Source: Isohypsibius dastychi (lineage: Eukaryota; Tardigrada; Eutardigrada; Parachela; Isohypsibiidae). From it: 14,035 bases of DNA. A program made the position numbers and the translations under genes. Shown here one piece after another: positions 5,552 to 14,035 of the stretch (positions are counted from its first letter, which is position 1; each line of letters opens with the position of its first letter). The stretch covers positions 1 to 14,035 of the forward strand of contig JAQIWT010000903.1 in assembly GCA_034696485.1 (NCBI GenBank), written 5' to 3'. The notes beneath the pieces are model-generated. The model saw nothing but the letters and a program-made list of their open reading frames with translations, ran no database searches and was not told where the DNA came from.

Positions 5552-8500
5552 TCAATTGCTCGCACGTTCTTTCCCTTGAAACTCTTCAAATTTATCCTCA
5601 TCAATAACGGTTTCGACACTTTTCGGAACCATGATGTATTCCGGATGTTTCTTTCCGTTAACGACATCGCCGTCAACGACGACGGCGTTTATCGGTGATC
5701 CTGGTGTTTCGAACATGGCTTCCAGTAGAAGGCTTTCCAAAATCGACCTCAAACCACGAGCGCCAGTACGTTTTGATAATGCTTTCTCGGCGATCGCTTT
5801 GATGGCTTCCGGGGTGAAACGAAGATCAACCTGCAAAATTACGGTTAGTAAATAACGTCAGTTTAAATTATCTTACATAATCCGAATTTTGTTAAGGAAC
5901 AAACTTATTAAATTTACAACATGTAGAATTTTGGAGCTAGAAGAAAAAATAGTACTACAACAGTAAATACAATAAAATCTGAGAAGATTGAAAAAACTAA
6001 AGCAAAAAACGAATAACATCAGGTGTACAAAATCACTGTAAATCGAAATCATCCATTCTCAAATCAATATATCAAATCAAGCTGTTTGCAAACCTTTTTT
6101 GTCCGATTTTTGTAATGAAAATTTAACTAAATAGAATAATCATTAAAATTAATATTAAAATTAATAAAATTAAAATTAATTAATTAGATAAAATTAAAAT
6201 TAATTAAAACTAATTAGAATTAATAAAATCAATTAGATTGAAATTAATTAGATAAATAATAAATTTCACATAAGTTTCGAAAAAATACGATTTCGAAGAA
6301 AAGAGATTTAGCACATGCGTTGTTCCGCCGATCTCTGAACATCTCATAACTTTTCCAATTCAACAACTCCAGAAATTGATATGATTATTTATCTTTTACC
6401 AGCAATGCGCAATATATTTTAATCAATTTGATCACTTTTAAAAAAACAGAAGTAAAATCAAAATTTCATAATGAATAATAAAGGTAATTAAAACGATTAA
6501 AAACTCTTGACGTTCTTTACAAACATAACAATAACGTCCTTACTTTGTCCATTCCAAAAAGCATCTGATACTGCGGGATAAGCGCGTTCCGTGGTTCGGT
6601 CAGAATTTCCATCAACATGGAGACAGATAAACAATGAAACGGAACAAGGATCGGTAGCCGGCCCACAAATTCCGGTATTAATCCAAAGTCTATCAAATCT
6701 CTGGCTTCCACATCTCTCAGAAGCGCATCGCGCTCAGAGTTCTCTTCAACGACATTTGACGATCCTTGGCTGTCTTTTATGCTATCCTGAAGAGCGGCTC
6801 TTCTTCCCTTTGCTTCCGTCGGCATCGAACCAAACCCAAGATACTAAAAAGAACACAAAACATTATCTATATGGACAATGATTTTCAGAGAAAGATCAAC
6901 AGTGGAAAACACTTCAAAGAAGTTAATAAAAGATCAAATTTTGAAAATACAGAATTTTGTAAAAAAGATTTACAAAAGTTACAAAATGTAAAAATTTAAA
7001 ATTCAATTTTTGAATCAAATTTCAAAAATTAATTTAATTTAGGATTTTACAAAATTTTAGGAAAAAAATGTACAAAATTTTTACAAAATTTCATAAAATT
7101 TAAAAAAATACGCAGCAGACTCTTGCTCAAATGAAAATCAAAAGAATTAAAAACTGTAAATCCACTTGATGGACCGCATATGCCACAGGAAAGTGTCTTC
7201 CTCCAAATTTACCTTTTCGTTCTTCCTCCTACTGACTATCCGGTCCAATCCATTGAAAGCCCCCGAACCAATGAAAAGGATATTGGTGGTGTCAATTGGG
7301 ACTTCAAAAAAAAATATTAGTCACAAGCAGATCAATCGCGACAAACTAATCGAAACTGGAAAAAAACATTTCACTTACCGGTTTCACCACGCATCTTCCG
7401 ACTGCTGTTCTTTTCCGGAACATTCACAACGGTTCCTTCTAATATTTTCAACAATCCCTGGAATAAATCAAACACAAACATAAATCTATGATTAAAATTC
7501 ATCAACAAAAAACGAAACAAAAAAGCAAAACGTTTGCGATAAAGTAAAAAACATTAAACTCGATAATTTCGGACACCTTCCAGATATTCTGTATTTGGAA
7601 ACTGGACTTCTTCTCCGTCACAATTCAAAAAACGTACAACGAATTAGTCATGCAAAAAATTCTGAGGACACTCACCTGTTGAACTCCCTCACCGCCGACA
7701 TCCCTCAACTGGTGAACACCAGGGACAGCTCCGATCTTATCAATCTCATCAAGAAAAACAATCCCCTGTTCAGCCCGCCCGACATTTCCGGCGGCGTCTT
7801 GGAGGAGTTTAGCAATAACCGACTCGATATCTTCTCCAACATATCCAGCCTGTGTTAAAGTAGTGCAGTCGCAAATGGCAATCGGCACATCCAGACATCG
7901 GGCAATCGTCTGCGCTAAAAGTGTCTTTCCACTTCCGGTTGGTCCGACCATCAAGATATTCGATTTATCCAATTTGATATCGTAAACTTCCGATTCAATC
8001 ACATCGTTTATACTCTGCGGTTTGTTGGATGGGCGTTGGGTTTCGTCTGGCTGCTGCTGGACATGGGCGCCTAATGGACTTGCTGGATGGATTCCGGCAA
8101 TGTGTAATAAATCTGGAAAATAAGAACCGGAACTTAGCAAAAAGGTGCGAATTACAATGACAAAGGGAAAAATAAAATTGACCAAAAAGTCCGTGAATGG
8201 TCGGTTATTTATAACAAAAAAAAACTGACAATTAAAAAAATGAAAATATAAAATTTGAAGTTTTGTAAATGGGGGATTAAGCAGTCATACTTTCTCGCTT
8301 CAAGATCGAATTGGATATAACTTCCTGACCTCGGTGAGTGAATGCGTTCACCGTTCTGGTTTCAACCGTCGGCGCACCAGCTTCCGCGGCCTTGGAGCCA
8401 TTTCCGGTTGATGCGAGGTTTTTGCTCAGCCGCTTGTAGTGGTTGTACACCGCCACTGCCAACACTTTCTTCGCATGTGTTTGTCCAACAACGTATTTAT

Positions 8501-9300
8501 TCAAAAACTCAAAAATCTGGAAAGAATACCCAAAATTAGAGAAGCACTCCAACCGGAAGTCGAGAAATACTTTTTTAGGCGAAGGTGGCGGTTTTCTTTT
8601 GATAGCTCCGGCAACTGTGTCTTTCAACGTTTTTTTGCTGTCCATCTCACTCAAAACCACGAAAAAATGGTGGCACTTTTCACATTTGACGAAGCGAGTA
8701 GAAGCTGAAAAAACAGAAGTTAAAATCAAACCATTGGCGTAATTTCACTTTGATTGAGGGGGGGTTTACCCACCGAACCACAGGGCTAACACGGCAACAA
8801 TAAGAGTCTACCCCGGCCCAGTGGTCAACGAGGCCAATACGCCTCCGTTAAAACGAAAAAGAATCTCTCAAAATTTCACAGTCATGGCATTTGGCCAAAT
8901 TCGTTGTTTTCAAACAAATGTTGTTCATTTTTCAACGTAGATCTCACTCACATATAAAAGTCTCCACGTGAATGCAAGTTTCTCCGCATTTCGGACATTT
9001 GAGCACATCGCCATCTCCTCCACCATTTCCGCTAGTCGAACCTGACGATCCTCCACCAGCCACCGTTGTTCTTTGTTTTTTATCCGATGTTGGTTTTTGG
9101 TCTGAATTTCCATCAGAAGAGGAATCATCACTCTTACTGGAAAACGAAGCTGAGGACGTTTGAAGGACGAGTTTTTGGGAGAAAACAAAAAGAGGCTCGG
9201 ATGAGGTCCGGAGTTCCAGGCAAGAGACATGCGAGTTCCTAATCAGTCTTCCAATATCACGAGATCGTAGAATAACCGAGGCTGCTTGACGCCAGGCCAT
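5552..9300 (-). CDS. CLPX: ClpX, mitochondrial ClpXP unfoldase, 8 exons
   Basis: The AAA+ ATPase that unfolds substrates and feeds them to ClpP in the mitochondrial matrix. Exons: 9300-8952, 8704-8571, 8516-8291, 8112-7676, 7457-7379, 7301-7213, 6843-6544, 5830-5552. All phases agree, giving 630 aa (family about 630). The ATG at 9300 has G at -3 and +4; an in-frame ATG at 9321 has a weaker context. Residues 1-60 are an Arg/Ser-rich mitochondrial presequence. A C4 zinc-binding domain uses Cys 102, 105, 124 and 127. Walker A GPTGSGKT is at 293-300, pore loop GYVG 326-329, Walker B IVFLDE 354-359, the ClpP-docking LGF loop 440-442, box VII PEFVGR ending at Arg 500, and sensor-2 GAR 561-563. The exon 3/4 junction (RE-N-LLHIAG) is the least certain; residues 190-236 match poorly to other ClpX. 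Intron 5 ends in AAG. Confidence 0.96.
6141..6260. repeat. AT-rich degenerate AAAATTAAT repeat in ClpX intron 7
   Basis: About 120 nt of imperfect tandem repetition of AAAATTAAT/TAATTAGAT-type units, almost pure A/T, inside the 713-nt intron 7 (6543-5831), by far the longest intron of the gene. It probably arose by slippage. Confidence 0.7.
6950..7110. repeat. AT-rich ACAAAATTT low-complexity tract in ClpX intron 6
   Basis: Repeated ACAAAA and AAATTT words, with several TACAAAATTT copies, fill the middle of intron 6 (7212-6844). No coding or structural RNA signal is seen. Confidence 0.6.
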
Positions 9301-9848
9301 AGCAGAGGGTAAGACAAACATCAACAATGTCGATAAACAAAACAAATGATTCGAAATCAAGGATTTCGACAGTCCCTTTGGATCAGCTGTTGAACTCAAC
9401 GGGGCCAACTCATATGGGTCACTTCAGAATAATAATCACAGGGAATTGCGAAAAACTAGATGAAAACGAATAATGCAGCTGTTGGGCTCCTTGTGTTGCC
9501 AGCCAAAACATTCGAAATCGACGTTTACTCTCTCCAGAGGCGTGCTGCCATAACTGAACCCCCGGGTGTGCTGCACAGGGGCGTCTTCCTGAATGGCCGA
9601 CGCCACACGCCACTGACAAACACTCTTTGTTTTTTCCCGAACCTTGGAACTCTACCGTTCAGCCGAAATGCGTGCTCTTGGGAAAAATGGAGTAAGTGAA
9701 GAATTAAAATTGTTATTAGAAACTCGAGTCAAAACTAAAGTCAACACTGGCTGTCATTTGCGTCGGAGACAAAAGAAAACAACCACTGAAAAAGTCGGTT
9801 GAATGTTATTTCGAGTGACAAATTATTCAAGAACAGCAAGCTGATCTA
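9301..9848. other. Intergenic between NPL4 3' end and ClpX start
   Basis: This 548-bp gap must hold the NPL4 3' UTR and the ClpX promoter and 5' UTR. No exact AATAAA was found for NPL4. Nearest are AATAAT and AATAAC on its strand at about 9805-9830. Open frames on both strands around 9420-9700 show no domain and are probably chance, helped by a locally GC-richer patch (9540-9620). No TATA box is evident for ClpX. Confidence 0.45.
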
Positions 9849-12800
9849 TTACACTTGTGGCAATCCGCAAATTTCGCAAGAACCTCCGCTGTTATTTGTA
9901 TTAATGAACGTGCAGTGCTTGCATGTCCATTCCGAACCGGAAGTTGGGGGTGGACCGGAAGTTCCCTGATGACCGGTCCTTCCAGAGCCACTAGCTCCTA
10001 AAATACGAGTTCACGTGATCCTATCCCGGAGTTCAAATCAGAAATCATGAAACATCTTACCATTCTCAACTGCGCCTAGTTGAGAGACCGACCGCCAGTA
10101 TTCACTGTTCGCTGCCCAACTTTCCGCCACATCCGTGTCCCGACTCATGATTGCGGCAACCAATACATCAAGGTCATCATCCTGTAAGAAAAAACAAACT
10201 ACACAAAGTGAATTCTGAAAAGTTCCGCCCAAAAAAAAGAATTAAAAGTCAACCGGAAACCATTCAGAATTCGATCTTCCGTTTCCGGTCAATGCGGATC
10301 GATACAGTTAAGCAGAGCTATTAAGGTCAACTAGATGTATGTGGTTCTCTGTGTACCTGCAGAGTTATCATTTCAGTGGTGGCCATGTAGATGAGGACGT
10401 GGAAGTCTGAAATGGCATCCAAAAATCGGTTCCGCGGAAACTGCAAAGCATATTTCCATAAAGCTTGAAGGTCCTGCAAAAAAAGAAAAACACACCTCAA
10501 CAATCAGATCCAAAACACTAAACAGCAAAACATCAACGAAAAACGTACAAAGTCACAATCTGACTTATTTACGCTCACTCAAAAAAATTCCAAGGACAAA
10601 ATTTAAATTTAAAAGTTGGTAACGATTTTCAGTTTGTCAGTATTTTATTCAAATAAGGACCCTGTACCTGATTCTGATCAAGTCGATTTTCAACCGGAAA
10701 CAGAGTCTTTCCGACGGGAGTCTTGAAAGTATACTGTGCTTCTTTCGGCATAGAAGCCGGTACATCGACAATGAGATACTCAACCGGAAGTGGACGGGCT
10801 AGTCGTGTGACTTCGTTGCCATATTCATCTTTCTCTTTGTAGAAAACATCAGGCACATATTGTTGGCTTGTGGACTCTTCGACGTAAGCGAATTCGGGAA
10901 CATCAAAAGTGGGAACAAGGCAACTATCTCTGACAAGCGCCATACACTGATCCGACACTTGATAGCCTTCGAAATGAATCTGACTGGACTGATCACCTGC
11001 GCAAAAAATACAGAATTATTTCAATGGTTATCCAAAATAAACGACTTCAAAAAAACTAAAATTCAAGAATTTCAGAAAATAAATTTATAATAATAATAAA
11101 TTTTAATTTATTCCAACGATTTTCACCACTTTGTTCAGGCGAATTGATTTCGAATTCTAAAACTACGGTTTGCTTTACCGGAAACAATGACGGTCACAAA
11201 TTTCGACCCATATTGTCCAGTTGGGGACATTTTACAAGGATTCGGATTCTGGACTTGGAGGAATCCAGCTGTGATGCATTCTTCCGCTGTCAGAAAATGG
11301 GTGTCCTGAAAGTGAAATTTAAAATAAGAAATTATCAAGGAGGCCCATTCTCTGAACAAACCTTATTTCGAATAAACTTGACAGTTCCAGATCGAACGTC
11401 CTCAGCCAACAAATCCGTAAAAATCCAACCGACTCGACGGAGTCCCATTTTTAGTGCGACGCAATCAACCACTTCCGCATGCGGATCCTCACGTAATTCG
11501 ATGCTGTTTTCGGTGCTCACCTACGAGAACAGGAAAAAATCAGGATAACCAAGACAAACTTTTTGAAAAGTTTTTCGAATTTTTTTTTTGACGTTAAAAC
11601 TTTTTTTGACGTTTTCCGTTATTTTCGATAAAAATTCCTCAGCGGATGTTTCATTGAACAAACCTGTGGTGGTTCATATATCGCAGCCACAGTTGCTCTG
11701 ATTCCAAGCGGGACGTCTTTAAAAGGTTCATATTTTCCGTACAAATATCCAGTCCTTTGAAGTCCAGTCCTTCGCCAGTAATCAAGAAATCTCTCAACAA
11801 GATCCGGATTCTCAAACATCACGTTATCCACATGCCGATAACGCTGAAAAACAATCAAATCAAAAATGAAATATACCATCAAAAACGATCAATCATCAAT
11901 ACAATACAACAAATTTGCAACTGAAACAAGTTCGTTTCTCACTGACTAATCCATTTTCTGAAAGAATAAAACCTCAAAATAATTACCTGGCGATTCAGCG
12001 TAATTGCACTCGGCTGACATTTCGTGCAAATGCCTTCCGGCCAAGGCAAATGCGATGTGCAGCCGGGCTTAATTCGACATGATGCTTCCTGAAGCACGGC
12101 GAATTTTCCTCTAAAAACAAAAGATTTATTCTCAGCAAAAATTATTACCAGAGAAAAACAGGAGAAATCGATTTGATAACTTTGCTTACTTGTTCACCCC
12201 GTTTGTCAGTTTTCGTAAGTAGGCATGAAAAGACATGTGTTTAATTGGAGGATTCCTGCTTTGTAGATATTCTTCATCGAAAGGGTCGATTGGCATACAG
12301 TAAATACATTTTCCGGCTGGCCCATGACGACACCTGGAACCGGAAGCACACTTGAGAAACTGAATATCAAAAATCGAAAATAAAAAAAAATGAATCGGCT
12401 ACCACGAAAATTCACAAGAAAAAGCTTGTGAAATTCAGAAACAGGACCAAATTACGATCGATGTCTTAGACGTTCTAGGCAGAAAAAAGTCAGCTGATCT
12501 GATTTCAAGCGTTACTCACAGTCGTTCGTCTTTTGGTCGCTCCACCGTTCCATCCATTTGCCCAAGTATCTGATCAACTTCATCTTCCACAACTTCCGAA
12601 CTGGGTGCACTTTCCGAAGCTTTGGGTGTTTCCGGTCCAATAGAATCAGCAATGTTCCCAAAATTATTCATGCTCGAATTCGTCCTTCGCCGCGCCATCT
12701 CCAGTGAAGACATTCCAGGCTCTTGGATATCCATTCTTGAACCAGGCAGTAAATCCAAAAAGAGCAGATCGCCATGTCTAAATAAAATTCGGAATAAATA

Positions 12801-13212
12801 AAATGCTGGACCGGAAGTTTGGAAGAAAAAATTCGAACCTGAGACCAGCTTGTTTCATAGTCAGTAGTCCTTGGAACACCTGTGAATTAGCGTTTTTCTT
12901 TCTGTCCTTAAATAATCTCCACGTTGAACCATCTGGCGAAAGGTTATGGGTTTCAGCAATCTTCAAAAGAAAAGCAAGGTAAAAACAAACAGAACAAATT
13001 CCGATGGAAAGTTTAAATTTTAGAACGTACGATACGGAGAAGATCACTCAGTGTCTGCCGATCACCAATTTCCAAACGTCGAATTCCATCTTCTGACTGG
13101 ATCCGAAGTATCTGAAATCATTGGATCAGGAGTGAGAATATTCGAACTAAATGACGAATGTCGGAGCAAAGTTTGACGGGGTAACTCAGCTTACCAGCTT
13201 TTGAGAGCTCAT
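9849..13212 (-). CDS. NPLOC4: NPL4, p97/VCP ubiquitin-recognition cofactor, 13 exons
   Basis: With UFD1, NPL4 docks ubiquitylated substrates onto p97/VCP for unfolding (ERAD, chromatin extraction). Exons: 13212-13195, 13111-13031, 12960-12839, 12777-12520, 12333-12190, 12110-11987, 11843-11664, 11520-11362, 11305-11179, 10996-10668, 10473-10357, 10181-10061, 9997-9849. Phases agree at all 12 junctions, giving 642 aa (human about 608). Residues 1-85 form the ubiquitin-like UBXL domain (HGDLLFL at its end). A Ser/Met-rich linker of about 50 residues, longer than usual, follows. The zinc-binding block has CRHG...CIYC at 161-172 and Cys 219, 225, 236, 239. The MPN-type core follows, with RYRHVDN at 250, YLYG 282-285 and GWIFTD 340-345. 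An NZF finger (Trp 617; Cys 619, 622, 634, 637) with the ubiquitin-contact TF pair closes the protein; its middle spacing is one residue longer than the NZF norm. Intron 2 ends in AAG. Confidence 0.96.
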
Positions 13213-13530
13213 CTTGTGGATCAGTAAGTTATCGTCTGGAACAAAATGTTGAGTACAATCCAATTTGCGAAATGGTTACAGGAGAACTTGAGACCACAAT
13301 CCTAAAACCAAAATTACAATGTGGTGTTTTCCTTCCGTTGAAACTGCTGCGTCAAGAATGCACAAGGGGGCCCTGCAATGTGCGACATACGTTAACTCCG
13401 CAGTCCCCAAGGGGCTAGGTGGCAGAGCGCCACAGATTTCGTTTTGCGGAAAGGCAAAGTTGAAATTTCCGAAACTTGAATTTCCAAGCTACTCCAGATT
13501 TTGGTTGAAGCAGCATTCATATTCCGGATT
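13213..13530. promoter_or_regulatory. Probable bidirectional promoter, NPL4 / divergent gene
   Basis: The two start codons (NPL4 ATG at 13212 on minus, ATG at 13531 on plus) are head to head, 318 bp apart. No TATA box is evident, as expected for housekeeping promoters. A GC-richer patch at about 13361-13440 includes a CCCCAAGGGG palindrome (13404-13413) and a GTGGC...GCCAC inverted repeat just after it. Confidence 0.6.
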
Positions 13531-13938
13531 ATGATCAAAATGGAGGAAATGGATGTTGGATTGGATGATGGTCACACAGCGGAGGCAGAACCTGCTCCGA
13601 AAGTGAATTATGTCAGATTGCTGGAAAAAGCAGCAGAGGTACGATTTGGACTGGGTTGGAGTTTTTTCCATTGGATTTTTCCAACTTGGCTCGGATGAGT
13701 CGGATTATGGTGCAGATATTTGACAGATTTGTTTGTGTTTCAGAACCTCTTGCGCAATGCGCTGAGTGAGCCTAGTCCTTCAGTCTGTGTTCCTGCTCCT
13801 GAAATAGCTGATTCCATTCGTTTCAATGTCGACCGGGATGTCAAAGAGCTCGTTACGGCCTATGCCCAACTTGAGCAGTTCTTCATCTCCAGTCGATTTG
13901 TTTATTCCCAAACTCATCCGGAAAAAGTGCTCGAAGCG
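13531..13938 (+). CDS. 5' part of divergent gene, faintly Mediator-29-like
   Basis: Two exons are visible: 13531-13638 and 13744-13938. A 105-nt intron (GTACGA...TTTCAG) separates them, and a GTAAGA donor at 13939 leads off the window. Both exons are in phase 0, giving 101 residues so far. ATGs at 13531, 13540 and 13549 share the frame; the one at 13540 has the best context (AAA ATG G). The N terminus is acidic and Pro/Ala-rich. It is followed by a helix (VNYVRLLEKAAENLLRNAL) and a second helical block with FNVDRDVKELVTAYAQLEQFF. The order of an LL..AA.NL helix, then a charged helix ending in a QLEQ-type core, resembles MED29/intersex of the Mediator complex, but similarity is weak and only the N-terminal part is seen. 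The gene itself is well supported by splice phases and its head-to-head place beside NPL4; the family name is not. Confidence 0.62.
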
Positions 13939-14035
13939 GTAAGAATTTAACACGGGGAGTGTTATAGTTTGTTCGCTGACTGTAACGACAATAACCGATC
14001 CAAGAAGACTTTAATCAGAACGTTCGAGAGAGAGT
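13939..14035 (+). other. Intron of divergent gene, running off window
   Basis: Begins with GTAAGA after the second exon. No acceptor followed by a coding frame is recognised before the end. Confidence 0.5.

Noticed and set aside
6141-7110. CRISPR-like or tandem array
   Set aside because: The repeats are degenerate A/T slippage tracts within introns, with no regular spacers.
7595-7858. Plus-strand open frame over ClpX exon 4
   Set aside because: It is antisense to the Walker A/B exon of ClpX, whose minus-strand reading is unmistakable; no independent domain or splice signals.
8439-8742. Overlapping plus-strand open frames over ClpX exons 2-3
   Set aside because: Antisense shadows of the zinc-finger and YVVGQ exons, crossing exon-intron borders.
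5552-9300. Bacterial contamination or a frameshifted ClpX pseudogene
   Set aside because: Frame changes coincide with GT-AG introns that keep phase at all junctions, and a mitochondrial presequence is present.
8944-9408. ClpX start further upstream at 9408
   Set aside because: The codon there is TTG, not ATG. The ATG at 9300 has the better context and begins a typical mitochondrial presequence.
9460-9699. Plus-strand 79-residue frame between NPL4 and ClpX
   Set aside because: No recognisable domain or splice or promoter support; composition follows a GC-richer patch.

Overview
This is a eukaryotic, intron-rich nuclear window. Coding exons are split by many short introns (54 to about 200 nt, a few longer) with GT-AG borders. 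The TATA plus TCAGTT initiator in front of one gene, exactly 32 bp apart, is the arthropod style of core promoter, so an arthropod or close ecdysozoan with a compact genome is my best guess. The species cannot be named from this sequence.

Left third (1-5300): a secreted-effector neighbourhood, partly decayed. It holds a frameshifted Gly/Tyr-rich relic (about 55-165, minus), weak Cys-containing open frames (281-642, plus), a broken C-type-lectin-like relic (876-1331, minus) and a Cys-rich open frame (1402-1644, plus). A TTAA-flanked inverted-repeat element (1753-2582) follows. Then come an apparently intact small SUEL/Gal-lectin gene with signal peptide (3116-3614, minus) and an intact two-exon gene for a 119-residue secreted precursor (4763-5183, plus). 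That precursor has a signal peptide, an acidic spacer, a Cx3C-x10-Cx3C hairpin motif and a small-residue-rich C-terminal tail. It has its own TATA/Inr promoter and a kappaB-like site.

Right two thirds (5550-14035): a tight housekeeping block. ClpX, the AAA+ unfoldase of mitochondrial ClpXP, runs 9300-5552 on the minus strand in 8 exons (630 aa). NPL4, the p97/VCP cofactor, runs 13212-9849 on the minus strand in 13 exons (642 aa). I rebuilt both exon by exon; every junction keeps phase and no stop interrupts either frame. A divergent gene starts at 13531 on the plus strand (two exons visible, running off the window) and probably shares a 318-bp bidirectional promoter with NPL4. Its product is not securely recognised; it is faintly like Mediator subunit 29.

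How they relate: ClpX and the small secreted peptide converge tail to tail, with polyadenylation signals that imply overlapping 3' ends. ClpX and NPL4 both serve AAA+ protein unfolding, but in different compartments (mitochondrial matrix and cytosol/nucleus), so their adjacency is probably coincidental. The left region looks like a fast-evolving patch of lectin and peptide genes, some alive and some dead, next to a conserved block.
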